Source: Gordonia pseudamarae
GTDB taxonomy: Bacteria > Actinomycetota > Actinomycetes > Mycobacteriales > Mycobacteriaceae
Direction of reading: 5' to 3'
Length of the DNA stretch: 64,000 nt
Assembly (NCBI RefSeq): GCF_025273675.1
Contig: NZ_CP045809.1
Location: 4,402,001-4,466,000 of the forward strand
Each line of letters starts with the position of its first letter. The stretch's first letter is position 1. Made by a program: the position numbers and the translations under genes. The notes under the pieces are model-generated. The model saw only the letters and a list, made by a program, of their open reading frames with translations, did not search any database and was not told the origin of the DNA. Shown here one piece after another: positions 1 through 8,568 of the stretch.

Positions 1-193
1 GGGCCCCGCCTTCTTCAAGAGCGGTCCTTTCGCCTACAACGGACTTCTCGGATTCTATCTGCCGATGGCGATCTGGGGCTTCTACCTGGTCGGCACGGCA
101 TGGTTCATGCTCAAGGAACTCGACCGGGAGGAGGCAGCGGAGCGGGACGGTGCACAGGTCCCGACGGGACCCTCACCGACGCCCGTCGGCTGA
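1..193 (+). CDS. C-terminal end of a membrane protein (partial)
   Basis: The frame is open from base 2 and stops with TGA at 191-193, giving the last 63 residues of a protein whose start lies outside the window. The visible part has a long hydrophobic, aromatic-rich stretch (around residues 12-36, including GFYLPMAIWGFYLVG), then a charged tail (KELDREEAAERD) and a short Pro-rich end. This looks like the last membrane helix and a cytoplasmic tail. I do not recognise the family. A strong hairpin follows directly, so transcription probably ends here. Confidence 0.7.
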   Translation, partial: GPAFFKSGPFAYNGLLGFYLPMAIWGFYLVGTAWFMLKELDREEAAERDGAQVPTGPSPTPVG

Positions 194-209
194 ACCCCCG
201 CAGCGCGAT

Positions 210-251
210 GACGAACGGTTTCGACCCATCCTCGGATCGAAACCGTTCGTC
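210..251. terminator. Bidirectional hairpin terminator between convergent genes
   Basis: A perfect 15-bp inverted repeat (arms 210-224 and 237-251, left arm GACGAACGGTTTCGA) with a 12-base loop fills most of the 73-bp gap between the plus-strand membrane gene and the minus-strand gene ending at 267. It could serve both strands. There is no long T-run, as is common in high-GC actinobacteria. Confidence 0.8.
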
Positions 252-266
252 GTCGTGGCTCACTAC

Positions 267-1289
267 TTATAGCGTACGTCGGTAGGTGTAGCTGCGGCTT
301 CGGGTCAATGCGAACTCGAAAATCCCCGACCCCTGTGTGCCATCGAGCTCGAAGGCACACAGGCGGTCGGTGAGGGCCGAATCCAGGGTGCGGGGCGACA
401 CCGATCCGTCCAGCGGGTACCGATCACTCTCGACGTGGTCGGCTCCACGCGAATTGCCGTGGTGTCCACCGTATCCCGCACCCGCCATATAGCCTCCCCG
501 GCCGGCCGGGTCGGCCCGGACGCGATATGTCCGCCCGGCCTCGGTCCGCACCTCGACATGGCCGCCGGTCAGGTCGAGTCCGTCGTCGAACGTCAATGCG
601 TGCCGCACGCCGGTGATCGGATCGAGGTGCCCGGCCACATGCATCACCGCGCCCTCCAGCAGTAGCCGCTCTCCGGTCCGGGTCTCCACCAGCAGCAAGC
701 CGATCGAGAACTCCGGAAACTGTGCCTGGAACCAGATGTGCAGTCCCTGACCGCCGGCCATCGTCCGCACCCCACGCGACCGGTCACGCTGCCCGTACCA
801 GCCGTCGAGGGAAACCTCCGCGCCGTCGACGCGCAGAGTCCCTGTGTAGGTACCGGACTGGAAGAGATGATCGAACGCGGTTCGCGTGGAGGTGGCGTTG
901 TCGACGGCCACCTCACCCCACCACGCCGGGGTCCTCGACCGCCAGACGATCTCACCGTCGACACCGATATCGTTGGCGGCCAGCGTCAATCGCCACCGTT
1001 CGTTCGGGATCTCCACGTCGTAGCGCAACGGACCGGCGCCGGTGCGGCCTGTCACGCCCAGTTCACCGGCAAAGCGCAGATTGCGCTGCTCGGCTCCGTC
1101 GGCGTACACCAGAAAGCCGTCGGTGGTGTCCTTCGGCGGATAGATGCCGAACCCCAGGATGATCGACGGAGACCCGGGTGCCACCTCCACCGGATGCATG
1201 TTGAACATGAACCGGTCGAAGAAGCCGGCCGGTAGATCGGTCCGTTCCGGGCCGATGAGCGCATCGTGAAATTCGGCCTGCTCAGCCAT
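267..1289 (-). CDS. Conserved protein of unknown function (DUF7064/7065-like, possible CrtC/AttH-type fold)
   Basis: The product is 340 residues. The start at 1289 is chosen because its ATG overlaps the stop of the upstream phosphotransferase gene by 8 bp, which implies translational coupling; the frame is open further upstream but that lies inside the neighbour. The protein is rich in beta-strand-like segments with many Trp and Tyr (FMFNMHPVEVAPGS, GWYGQRDRS, HIWFQAQFPEF) and has no signal peptide or membrane helix. I recall similar proteins beside FadE36-type phosphotransferases in mycobacteria, annotated as DUF7064/DUF7065, and the pattern suggests a lipocalin-like AttH/CrtC fold. The substrate is unknown; the company of crotonase-family genes suggests lipid or CoA metabolism. 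Confidence 0.7.
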   Translation of the reverse strand: MAEQAEFHDALIGPERTDLPAGFFDRFMFNMHPVEVAPGSPSIILGFGIYPPKDTTDGFLVYADGAEQRNLRFAGELGVTGRTGAGPLRYDVEIPNERWRLTLAANDIGVDGEIVWRSRTPAWWGEVAVDNATSTRTAFDHLFQSGTYTGTLRVDGAEVSLDGWYGQRDRSRGVRTMAGGQGLHIWFQAQFPEFSIGLLLVETRTGERLLLEGAVMHVAGHLDPITGVRHALTFDDGLDLTGGHVEVRTEAGRTYRVRADPAGRGGYMAGAGYGGHHGNSRGADHVESDRYPLDGSVSPRTLDSALTDRLCAFELDGTQGSGIFEFALTRSRSYTYRRTL

Positions 1290-2322
1290 ATCGGTGAACC
1301 TCCGCGAGTCCGGCCGCCCGGCGGGCATCGTCGAGGAATCGACGTACCAGTGCGGGGTCGGCATAGTAGGGGTCGCCGATGCCGTCGTGGACACGCCGCC
1401 GGCTGTATTCGTAGAGCACGGCGAGCTTCCACAGCGCAAGGGTGGTGTACCATCCCAGATTGCGCAGATCACGCCCGGTCTGTTCGCTATATCGTTGGGC
1501 AAGTTCGTTTTTTGATGGATATCCGTCCTCGAGCAGGGCCACGCTCAGCTCTGCCGTCGGGTTGAGCGGGCGGCCCGGTTCGGGCACGGTGGCCAACAGG
1601 TAGCCGACGTCGAACAGCGGATCACCGGCGGTGGCCAGTTCCCAGTCCAGGACCGCCGCGATCCGGCCCGGCGTGCCGGGGGCGAGGATCACGTTGCCGA
1701 TCCGGTAGTCGCAGTGGATGAGCGTGGCACCGGACTCGGTCGGCGTGTGCGCGGCCAGCCAGTCGGTGACCGCCGTGAAATCCGCCGGCAGATCGCCGTT
1801 GTCGTCGGCGATGAGTCCACGCATTCGCCGTAGGTGCCGGACATTGAAGCCCTCGGGCCGGCCCAGATCGTCCAGACCGGCGGCATGCCGGTCCACCCGG
1901 TGCAGCTCGGCGAGAGTATCGATGAGGCTGTGCCCGATCAGCTTCCGCTGCCCGGGTGTGTCCAGCGGCGCGGGGGTGCGGTCGGTCACCACCGGCCCCG
2001 GCGCGAAACTCATCACATACAGCGGCACGTCGATGACCTCGCCGGCGTCGGCGACGGCGAGTACCCGCGGCACCGGCACTGCGGTGGACGCCAGCGCCGC
2101 CAGCAGCCGCGCCTCACGCAGCATGTCGTTGGCGCCGGGCGGGATCGGTGGCGGCGGCGGGCGGCGCACCACGACACTGCGACGGCCGTCGCCCACCAGG
2201 AAGGTCAGATTGGAATGACCGTCGCCGATCCGCCGGGTGGTGACCGGCCCCGACAGCAGGTCCCGATCATTGAGGAAGCCCGTCAGCGCGGCGAGCGATT
2301 CTCCGGCCCAGTCCCAGCTCAC
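1282..2322 (-). CDS. Phosphotransferase-family protein (APH/FadE36-like)
   Basis: The product is 346 residues with the aminoglycoside phosphotransferase (APH) fold. Visible marks are a Gly-rich nucleotide loop near the N-terminus (TRRIGDGHSNLTF), the catalytic loop HCDYRIGNV and the metal-binding VLDWELATAGDP. Close relatives are often called FadE36 or ACAD10-N-terminal-like and sit with fatty-acid oxidation genes. They are thought to phosphorylate small or acyl substrates rather than antibiotics. The start is GTG, 7 bp after the stop of the upstream crotonase gene, so the genes are probably one operon. The real substrate cannot be read from the sequence. Confidence 0.88.
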   Translation of the reverse strand: MSWDWAGESLAALTGFLNDRDLLSGPVTTRRIGDGHSNLTFLVGDGRRSVVVRRPPPPPIPPGANDMLREARLLAALASTAVPVPRVLAVADAGEVIDVPLYVMSFAPGPVVTDRTPAPLDTPGQRKLIGHSLIDTLAELHRVDRHAAGLDDLGRPEGFNVRHLRRMRGLIADDNGDLPADFTAVTDWLAAHTPTESGATLIHCDYRIGNVILAPGTPGRIAAVLDWELATAGDPLFDVGYLLATVPEPGRPLNPTAELSVALLEDGYPSKNELAQRYSEQTGRDLRNLGWYTTLALWKLAVLYEYSRRRVHDGIGDPYYADPALVRRFLDDARRAAGLAEVHRYG

Positions 2323-2329
2323 GCCACAC

Positions 2330-3142
2330 TCACTTTCCGGCGAAGACCGCCGGCCGGCGTTCTTTGAACGCCGCCAGTGCCTCGGGCATGTCCTCGGTGC
2401 GGGTCAGCAGCGCCTGGCCCCGATTCTCCAGTTCCAGTGCAGCCTCGTACGAGCCGATCTCGGTGTTCCGCTGGATAGCGCGTTTGGAAAAGCGCACTCC
2501 GGCAGGAGAGTTCAGGGAGATCTGGCGTGCTGTCGACAGCGCTTCGTCCAGGAGCTGTTCGGTCGGGACGATGCGGTTGACCAATCCGATCCGTTCGGCC
2601 TCTTCGGCCTCGACCACGCGTGCGGTGTAACCGATCTCCGCGGCGCGCGCGGGACCGATCAGCCGGGCGAGATTGTAGGAGGTGCCCAGCTCACCGAACG
2701 ACAGGCCCACCTGGACGAAGGCGGCGCTGATCTTCATGGTCGGCGCGGCCAGCCGGATGTCCGCGGCCAGCGCCAGCGCCATCCCGCCACCTGTGGCAGG
2801 CCCGTGGATGGCGGCGATCACCGGGAACGGCAGATGCCGGATCGACGCGATACCGCCGGTGGCGGTCTCCTGGAACCTCATGAACTCGCCGGCGCCCATC
2901 TCGGTCAGCACGTGTACCTCGTCGATATCGAATCCCGCGCAGAACGCCCGGGTCCCGGTGCCCGTGACAATCAGGGCGCGCAGACCGCTGTCGCGCAACG
3001 CCCGTCCGACGACCAGGTATTCCCTGAACATGGTGACGGTCTGGGAGTTGGCCCGCCCGGGCCGGTTCATCCGGAGGATCCCGATCCCGGGTTCGGCCTC
3101 CTCGAAGGTCAGCGTTTCGAGTTCCGGAAATGCTGTCGCCAT
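2330..3142 (-). CDS. Crotonase-superfamily enoyl-CoA hydratase/isomerase
   Basis: The product is 270 residues if it starts at the ATG at 3142 (MATAFPEL); a 9-residue extension to 3169 is possible. It has the crotonase oxyanion-hole segments (RAFCAGFDI and HGPATGGGMALA). The two glutamates used by classical hydratases are absent: GGG-x-E reads GGGMA, and the later QPE-equivalent Glu falls on Phe in my alignment. A Glu is present in the segment SFGELGTSY. This suggests an isomerase or other crotonase reaction rather than simple hydration. It is a close paralogue of the next gene upstream (3203-4009), and the shared C-terminal ELENRGQALLTR segment points to a tandem duplication. Confidence 0.88.
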   Translation of the reverse strand: MATAFPELETLTFEEAEPGIGILRMNRPGRANSQTVTMFREYLVVGRALRDSGLRALIVTGTGTRAFCAGFDIDEVHVLTEMGAGEFMRFQETATGGIASIRHLPFPVIAAIHGPATGGGMALALAADIRLAAPTMKISAAFVQVGLSFGELGTSYNLARLIGPARAAEIGYTARVVEAEEAERIGLVNRIVPTEQLLDEALSTARQISLNSPAGVRFSKRAIQRNTEIGSYEAALELENRGQALLTRTEDMPEALAAFKERRPAVFAGK

Positions 3143-3202
3143 TATCTTGCGCCTCGCTGTCTTGTGCATCGCTGTCTTATGCCTGGCGATGTGTGATGGT
3201 GG

Positions 3203-4009
3203 TCAGTTGCCGACGAAAACAGGTGGGCGCCGTTCCTTGAAGGCGGCCAGCGCCTCGGCCATGTCCAGGCTCCGGGTCAGCAGCGCCTGGCCCCGGTTCT
3301 CCAGTTCCAGCGCGGCGGCGTACGACCCCACCTCCATGTTGGCCTGCAGCGCCCGCTTGGACATCTTCACCCCGCCCGGCGAATTGGTGGTGATCTTCTC
3401 GGCCAGGGCGATCGCATCGGCCACCACGTCCTGCGCCACCGCGTTCACGATGCCGAGCCGTTCGGCCTCGGCCGCGTCCACAACCCTTCCGGTGAAACAG
3501 ATCTCGCTGGTGTGGGCCGGGCCGATGAGCCTGGTGAGCAGCCATGAGGTACCCAGATCGCCGGCCGAGAGCCCGATCCGGACGAACGCGGCGTTGAACT
3601 TGGCCTCCGGGGAGGCGAGCCGGATGTCGGCCTGCAGTGCCAGGGAGAAGCCGCCGCCGGCGGCCGGACCGTTGACTGCGGCGATCACCGGCACATGCAG
3701 GCCGCGGATCGCCGACAGCGCCCGCGCGGCCCGTTCCTGCTGGTCGAGCATGCCGATGGCGCCGAGCCCGGGCAGATCGTCGGCGTCGGCGAGATCGTAT
3801 CCGGGGCAGAAGGATTTGCCGGTGCCGGTCAGGATCATCACCCGCAGGGTGTCCTCGGCGTCGAGCGCCCAGGCCAACGCCTCCAGTTCGACGAACATGG
3901 TGTCGGTCATCGCGTTGAACCGGTCGGGACGGTTCAGGGTGACGACGACGATTCCCGGTTTCACTTCGTCGACGAGCAGGGTTTCGTAGGTGGTTTCGGT
4001 GACTTTCAC
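3203..4009 (-). CDS. Crotonase-superfamily enoyl-CoA hydratase/isomerase (paralogue)
   Basis: The product is 268 residues and uses a GTG start at 4009 with a GGGAG ribosome site about 8 bases upstream. Oxyanion-hole segments are SFCPGYDL and NGPAAGGGFSLA. As in the neighbouring paralogue, both classical hydratase glutamates are missing (GGGFS, and Phe at the second position), while an Asp appears in LSAGDLGTSW, a pattern seen in isomerase-type members. Its C-terminus (ALELENRGQALLTRS, AFKERRPPVF) matches the downstream gene, so the two arose by duplication. It lies 89 bp downstream of a true hydratase gene, probably in the same transcription unit. Confidence 0.88.
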   Translation of the reverse strand: MKVTETTYETLLVDEVKPGIVVVTLNRPDRFNAMTDTMFVELEALAWALDAEDTLRVMILTGTGKSFCPGYDLADADDLPGLGAIGMLDQQERAARALSAIRGLHVPVIAAVNGPAAGGGFSLALQADIRLASPEAKFNAAFVRIGLSAGDLGTSWLLTRLIGPAHTSEICFTGRVVDAAEAERLGIVNAVAQDVVADAIALAEKITTNSPGGVKMSKRALQANMEVGSYAAALELENRGQALLTRSLDMAEALAAFKERRPPVFVGN

Positions 4010-4098
4010 AGTGGCACTCCCGGTGTCCTGGGCACTCCCGATGTCACGGGCTTTCCCGGCTTATGCTCGGCGATTTCGTTTCGGTGATGGATCTGCGG

Positions 4099-4914
4099 TC
4101 AGCGGAACCGCGGCGCGCGCTTTCCGACGAAGGCGGCGATGCCTTCGGCCGCCTCACCGTCGGTGAACAATGCCTGAATCTGCTCGACCTCGGCCCGGGC
4201 ACCGTCGGCCAGCGGCAGATCACCGGCCGCGTCGACGGTGCGGACGACCGCCAGTTGCGCGGGCAGCGACGGACCGAGCAGCTCCTGAGCGAATTCCAGT
4301 GCCGCGGTGTATACATCACCGTCGGTGAGCCGGTCGACCAACCCGATACGGTAGGCCTCGTCGGCCTTCACCTGCCGTGCGGTGAGCATGATGTCGAGGG
4401 CGCGCCCACGGCCGACGAGACGGGGCAGCCGCTGAGTGCCGCCGGCACCCGGGATCAGGCCGAGTTTCACCTCGGGCAGGCCGAACCGTCCGCGCGCACC
4501 GGACACCCGCAGGGTGGCGGCCATGGCCAGTTCGAGTCCGCCGCCCAGGGCCACTCCGTCCACCGCGGCGATGGAGATCCACGGCGACGCCGCCAGCCGG
4601 TCGTTGACCTCGCGCATCTTGTTCCCGTAGGCGGTGAACGTGGCGGCGTCGATGGTGGACAGGTGTTTGATGTCGGCGCCCGCGGCGAAGAATCCTTCCC
4701 GCGCAGACGAGATGATCATCACCTTCACATCGCCCGACTTCTCCGCGGCATCGATCGCCTGGTGCAGGCCGTCGAGCAGCGGTATCCCGAGCGCGTTGGC
4801 CGGCGGCCTGTCCAGGATCACCGAGGTGATTCCCGGTGCGACGATCTTCCAGGTGACCACGTCCTGCGGCTTGTCTGCCATCCCGTTCCCTCGGATTCCC
4901 TCGGTCTCACTCAT
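4099..4914 (-). CDS. Enoyl-CoA hydratase (BadK-like candidate)
   Basis: The product is 271 residues from the ATG at 4914 (MSETEG) or 260 from the ATG at 4881 (MADKPQ), which has a better ribosome site (GAGGGAA). This is the most classical crotonase of the block. It has the oxyanion segments GFFAAGADI and VDGVALGGGLE, and both catalytic glutamates are present (GGGLE and FGLPEV), followed by LIPGAGGTQRL. It should therefore hydrate a 2-enoyl-CoA. A perfect TGGT-N3-ACCA operator lies only 14 bp upstream of the first start, and the divergent GntR gene has its own copy, so this gene is a likely direct repressor target. In the alicyclic model it would be the cyclohexenecarboxyl-CoA hydratase. Confidence 0.88.
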   Translation of the reverse strand: MSETEGIRGNGMADKPQDVVTWKIVAPGITSVILDRPPANALGIPLLDGLHQAIDAAEKSGDVKVMIISSAREGFFAAGADIKHLSTIDAATFTAYGNKMREVNDRLAASPWISIAAVDGVALGGGLELAMAATLRVSGARGRFGLPEVKLGLIPGAGGTQRLPRLVGRGRALDIMLTARQVKADEAYRIGLVDRLTDGDVYTAALEFAQELLGPSLPAQLAVVRTVDAAGDLPLADGARAEVEQIQALFTDGEAAEGIAAFVGKRAPRFR

Positions 4915-4927
4915 GTTGAATAGTACT

Positions 4928-4942
4928 TTTGGTATGACCAAA
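4928..4942. promoter_or_regulatory. GntR/FadR-type operator, perfect copy
   Basis: TTTGGT-ATG-ACCAAA is a perfect 6-3-6 inverted repeat, immediately upstream of the hydratase gene. FadR-subfamily repressors bind TGGT-N3-ACCA type sites, and a FadR-type gene is the divergent neighbour. Similar sites recur at 5009, 17310, 26123 and 27636. Confidence 0.7.
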
Positions 4943-5005
4943 CTAGCATACGGTGGACGGCGCCGGGAGTGTTCCCGCGCAAAACCTTCCCCACCTCCTG
5001 TTAGA

Positions 5006-5022
5006 TTTAGGTACGACCAAAT
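5006..5022. promoter_or_regulatory. GntR/FadR-type operator in front of the regulator gene
   Basis: The core AGGTACGACCA (5009-5019) differs from TGGT-N3-ACCA at one base. It ends 22 bp before the GntR start codon, a position that fits autoregulation. Confidence 0.6.
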
Positions 5023-5041
5023 ACACAGAAAGTCGGTGGAC

Positions 5042-5815
5042 ATGTCCGAGCCCGCACCGGGTGCCGTATCCCGGCATCCCGTACGCCTTGAACCGATGCA
5101 GGTGCCCAAGGCATCCGATGTGCTCGCAGGCGACCTGCGCGAGCGGATCCTGCGCGGCGATTTTCCCGCCGGCACCGCACTCCCGCCCGAACGCGAACTG
5201 GTCAACCAGACCAGGATGAGCCGCACCACCGTCCGCGAGGCCCTGCGCATCCTCGAGGTGCAGGGCCTGGTGTCCATCAAGACCGGACGTGCGGGGGGCG
5301 CCTTCGTGCGCCAGCCCGACGGCGACGCCGTCGCGACCTCGGTGAGTCTGCTGATCCGCGGCCAGCAGCTGCGGCTCACCGCGCTGCTCGAAACCCGCGA
5401 GGCCATCGAACCGGCCTGCGCCGGCCTGGCGGCCAAGTACCGGACCGACGCAGATCTGGCGATCCTCGACACCGCCAACCGGACAGTCGGCGATCTCGAC
5501 ATCCCACTGGAGCAGTTCCTGCAGGCCAATGTGGACTGGCACCTGGCCGTCGCGGGCGCCAGCCACAACGAACTGCTCACCGGATTCATGTCGGCGCTGT
5601 CCAAGGCCATCTACAGCTCCACCGAGAACACCGCGTTCGTCGACGAACAGGTGCGCCGGACCACCTACCGCGCGCACAAGACGGTCACCGACGCGATCCG
5701 AGCGCAGGATTCGGCCGCCGCGATGCGGCGCATGTCCAAACACGTCCACGGATACGCCGAGGCCGTGGTCCAGGTGGAGGAACGCACCCAGATCACGCTC
5801 GACGAGACGCACTAG
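5042..5815 (+). CDS. GntR-family transcriptional regulator, FadR subfamily (FCD domain)
   Basis: The product is 257 residues from the ATG at 5042 (MSEPAPG). The N-terminal winged helix-turn-helix runs from about residue 23 to 90 (DVLAGDLRERILRG, LPPERELVNQTRMSRTTVREAL). The C-terminal FCD ligand domain has the usual Asp and three His positions (VDWHLAVAG, YRAHKTV, SKHVHGY), which in this family hold a metal and sense acids or acyl-CoAs. It is transcribed away from the hydratase gene, with two inverted-repeat operators between them. Matching sites at the other catabolic promoters suggest it is the local repressor released by an acyl-CoA intermediate. Its last 4 bp overlap the end of the convergent LLM gene. 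Confidence 0.9.
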   Translation: MSEPAPGAVSRHPVRLEPMQVPKASDVLAGDLRERILRGDFPAGTALPPERELVNQTRMSRTTVREALRILEVQGLVSIKTGRAGGAFVRQPDGDAVATSVSLLIRGQQLRLTALLETREAIEPACAGLAAKYRTDADLAILDTANRTVGDLDIPLEQFLQANVDWHLAVAGASHNELLTGFMSALSKAIYSSTENTAFVDEQVRRTTYRAHKTVTDAIRAQDSAAAMRRMSKHVHGYAEAVVQVEERTQITLDETH

Positions 5816-6873
5816 GACGGATCGGGACCCTGCGCACCGGGCGCCGTGCGGGTACGCAGGCCCGCGATGATCGATCTGTTGATCTCCATCGTCTGCGCGT
5901 CGGTCAGCCCCCACGGCGGTGCGATCAGATCCAGGTGATCGAACACATCGGGAATCGTCGCCAGGCGGTCCACGAACTCCTCCGGGGTGCAGGCGATGGC
6001 GATCGTGTCGATCATGTCGTCGGTCACCGCGGCGATCAGCCCGGCGGTGTCGCGCGACCGCGCCGCCTCGCGGATCGTGCGCTGTGGGCCCGACCACCCG
6101 TGCAGTTCGAAGAGCCGGTCATAGACCCGCGAGGCCGCGTACTGGCCGATCGCGAACGCCGCCTGCCGGCGTGCGAGCCCGACATCGTCGTTGATCGCGC
6201 ACATCTTGATGCCCATGATCGCGACGTCCGCCGGATCACGGTCCGCGGTGGCCGCCCCCGTCGTCAGTTCGTCCGCCACGGGCCCCCTGACATAGTCCGC
6301 GGTGAACATGGGGTGCCCCACCAGACCGTCGGCGTGCGCGCCCGCGGTCCGCAGCATCAGCTTGTTCACGCCGGCGATCCAGACGGGGATCGCCGGACGC
6401 ACCGGCTCGGGCACATCGGAGGTGGGTGTGACGTGCACCCGATAGAACCGGCCGTCGTGATGGACGGGCCCTTCGTGCAGCTTCCACAACGCCTTGAGCA
6501 CCGTCAGCAGTTCTGCCATCCGGGCCGCCGGGGCCTCGCCGCTCACCCCGTGCCAGTTCTCCATCATCGTCGCGGTGCCGTTGCCCAGGCCCATGATGAT
6601 CCGGCCGCCGGACAGTTCGTCCAGATCGCGGGCCTCGGCCGCCCAGATCAGCGGGCTGCGGCCCACCCCGTAGGCGATGTTGGTACCGATGCGCACCCGG
6701 GTGGTGCCGGCCGCCAGCACCGCCATCGGAATCGTCGCCGACCGGCTGTACAACTCGCTGAGCCACACCGCCGCACAGCCCGCGTCCTCGGCCTCCCGCG
6801 CCAGCGCCAGCATCGAGTCGTACCGGTTCCGGCCGCGACCGACCCCGAACGCGTTGACCCCGAAAGTCGTCAT
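5812..6873 (-). CDS. LLM-class (luciferase-like, probably F420-dependent) oxidoreductase
   Basis: The product is 353 residues from the ATG at 6873, which lies 7 bases after AAGGAG; a GTG one codon upstream is possible. The TIM-barrel bacterial-luciferase family is recognised from AREAEDAGCAAVWLSELYSR, TRVRIGTNIAYGVGRSP, LDELSGGRIIMGLGNG and the C-terminal TPEEFVDRLATIP. Actinobacterial members of this length usually use the deazaflavin F420, but FMN cannot be excluded. It is the last gene of the ten-gene catabolic operon, 25 bp after the MenB/BadI-like gene, so it may reduce or oxidise a ring intermediate. The exact reaction is unknown. Confidence 0.87.
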   Translation of the reverse strand: MTTFGVNAFGVGRGRNRYDSMLALAREAEDAGCAAVWLSELYSRSATIPMAVLAAGTTRVRIGTNIAYGVGRSPLIWAAEARDLDELSGGRIIMGLGNGTATMMENWHGVSGEAPAARMAELLTVLKALWKLHEGPVHHDGRFYRVHVTPTSDVPEPVRPAIPVWIAGVNKLMLRTAGAHADGLVGHPMFTADYVRGPVADELTTGAATADRDPADVAIMGIKMCAINDDVGLARRQAAFAIGQYAASRVYDRLFELHGWSGPQRTIREAARSRDTAGLIAAVTDDMIDTIAIACTPEEFVDRLATIPDVFDHLDLIAPPWGLTDAQTMEINRSIIAGLRTRTAPGAQGPDPS

Positions 6874-6898
6874 CACATGGCTCCTTGTCGACAGCCGG

Positions 6899-7765
6899 TC
6901 AGGACCGGCGCGGGAATCGGCTGAAATCCGGTTCCCGTTTGGCCTTGAACGATTCCCGCCCCTCCCTCGCCTCGTCGGAGGCGTAGAACAGCAGGTTGGT
7001 GTCGTGGGCGAGTTGCTGAATGCCCGCCAAACCGTCCTCGGCGGCGTGAAATGAGGCCTTCATCAGCCGCAGTGCCATCGGCGAGAGCCGCAGCATCTCC
7101 CGGCACCACGCGACGGTCTCCCGCTCCAGGTCGGCAAGCGGGACCACCGTGTTCACCAGGCCCATCTCCAGCGCCTGTTGCGCGCCGTACTGACGGCACA
7201 GAAACCAGATCTCCTTGGCCTTGCGGGTTCCCACGATGTCGGCGAGCAGGCCCGCACCGAATCCGCCGTCGAACGAGCCGACACGTGGGCCGACCTGTCC
7301 GAGGACGGCGTTGTCGGCGGCGACGGTCAGATCGCACACAATCTGCAATACGTGGCCGCCGCCGATCGCGTACCCGGCCACCATCGCCACCACCGGCTTG
7401 GGCAGCCGCCGGATCTGCACCTGCAGATCGGTGACGTGGAACCTGCCCACCGCGTCGGGCCGATCCGGTTCGGTGAGATATCCGGTGTCACCACGTACCC
7501 GCTGGTCGCCGCCCGAACAGAACGCCCGGCCCCCTTCGCCGGTCAGGATGATCACGCCGATCGACGGATCCTCGCGGGCATGGGTGAGCGCATCGGAGAT
7601 CTCGATCAGGGTCTGTGGCCGGAAGGCGTTGTGCACCTGCGGCCGACAGATCGTGATCTTCGCGATCCCGTCGTCGGTCCGCGAGTAGTCGACATCCTCG
7701 TAGCGCCGGACCCGTGACCACTCCACCGAATCGGACGGCTGCCCGCGATCTGGTCCGGTACCCAT
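6899..7765 (-). CDS. MenB/BadI-like crotonase, probable ring-opening 2-ketoacyl-CoA hydrolase
   Basis: The product is 288 residues. Its ATG overlaps the upstream SDR stop by one base (TGATG). It is clearly of the MenB/BadI branch of crotonases: SGGDQ at 84-88, [14 protein letters not shown] at 156-160 and GSFD at 163-166. MenB makes naphthoyl-CoA by a Dieckmann-type closure; BadI runs the reverse type of reaction and opens 2-ketocyclohexanecarboxyl-CoA to pimeloyl-CoA. No menaquinone gene is in the window, and the neighbour is a BadH-like dehydrogenase. I also recall that mycobacterial MenB has Asp where this protein has Gly in GQVGP. A catabolic, BadI-like role is therefore favoured, though overall similarity looks closer to MenB. 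Confidence 0.8.
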   Translation of the reverse strand: MGTGPDRGQPSDSVEWSRVRRYEDVDYSRTDDGIAKITICRPQVHNAFRPQTLIEISDALTHAREDPSIGVIILTGEGGRAFCSGGDQRVRGDTGYLTEPDRPDAVGRFHVTDLQVQIRRLPKPVVAMVAGYAIGGGHVLQIVCDLTVAADNAVLGQVGPRVGSFDGGFGAGLLADIVGTRKAKEIWFLCRQYGAQQALEMGLVNTVVPLADLERETVAWCREMLRLSPMALRLMKASFHAAEDGLAGIQQLAHDTNLLFYASDEAREGRESFKAKREPDFSRFPRRS

Positions 7766-8523
7766 CAGGCCATGGTCAATCCGCCACTGACCGACAGGGT
7801 CTGACCGGTGATGTAGCCGGCCTCGTCGGAGGCGAAGAAGGCCACGGCGGCGGCGATGTCGGCGGGCAGCGCGAGCCGCTTCATCGGCACCGAGCGGGTC
7901 ATCCCGCCGAGCACCTTGTCGGCGTCCTGGCCGGAGTTGTTCGCGAACTTGCGCAGCGCCGGGGTGTCGGTGGGGCCGGGGCACACCGTGTTGACGGTGA
8001 CACCCTTGGTGGCGACCTCACGGGCCAGTGTCTTGGTGAAGGCGATGGTGCCGCCCTTGGCCCCGGAGTACACGGCCTCCAGCGACGATCCGACCCGGCC
8101 CGCGTCGGAGCCGATGTTGATGACCCGGCCGAAACCGCGTTCGATCATCCCGGGGACCACCGTGTGGTTCACCCGCAGTGCGCCCTTGAAGTTGATGTCG
8201 AGGATCTTGTCCCAGAACTCCTCGGTGGTGTCGAGAAACTTCATGAAGTCGTCCCAGCCGGCGTTGTTGACCGCGACCTCGATCGGTCCGAGCTCGGCGG
8301 TCACCTTCTCCACCGCGGCCCGCACCGAGGCGGTGTCGGTCACGTCGATCGGCACCGCGATGGCCCGGCCGCCGGCGGCGACGATCTCCTTGGCGGTCTG
8401 CGTCGCGGCTTCGATGTTGAGATCGGCGACGGCCACCCTGAACCCGCCCTCGCCGAGCCGGCGCGAGATCCCCTCGCCGATGCCCTGCGCTCCACCGGTG
8501 ACGAATGCTACTCGATTTGCCAT
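7765..8523 (-). CDS. SDR dehydrogenase, BadH-like (2-hydroxycyclohexanecarboxyl-CoA dehydrogenase candidate)
   Basis: The product is 252 residues from the ATG at 8523; a TTG three codons upstream is possible. It is a classical short-chain dehydrogenase: the GGAQGIG NAD loop at 10-16, NNAGW at 86-90, and catalytic Ser139, Tyr152 and Lys156. From memory it is strikingly close to Rhodopseudomonas BadH, sharing [14 protein letters not shown], a [13 protein letters not shown] segment, EAVY, CPGPTDT and the end [16 protein letters not shown]. BadH oxidises the ring 2-hydroxyacyl-CoA to the 2-keto ester, which BadI then opens. The next gene downstream, overlapping by one base, is the MenB/BadI-like protein, so the pair probably performs two consecutive steps. 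Confidence 0.87.
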   Translation of the reverse strand: MANRVAFVTGGAQGIGEGISRRLGEGGFRVAVADLNIEAATQTAKEIVAAGGRAIAVPIDVTDTASVRAAVEKVTAELGPIEVAVNNAGWDDFMKFLDTTEEFWDKILDINFKGALRVNHTVVPGMIERGFGRVINIGSDAGRVGSSLEAVYSGAKGGTIAFTKTLAREVATKGVTVNTVCPGPTDTPALRKFANNSGQDADKVLGGMTRSVPMKRLALPADIAAAVAFFASDEAGYITGQTLSVSGGLTMA

Positions 8524-8568
8524 GTCAATCAATACCTTTCGTTGAAAGTGAGAGTGTACGAACGTAAG

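Noticed and set aside
4915..5610. Long N-terminal extension of the hydratase gene at 4099 into the GntR gene
   Set aside because: The frame is open but lies antisense to the GntR coding region and covers both operator sites. The conserved crotonase sequence begins near 4881.
6899..7765. Menaquinone biosynthesis gene menB
   Set aside because: No other men gene is nearby, and the gene is coupled to a BadH-like dehydrogenase in a catabolic operon. Not fully excluded because overall similarity to MenB is high.
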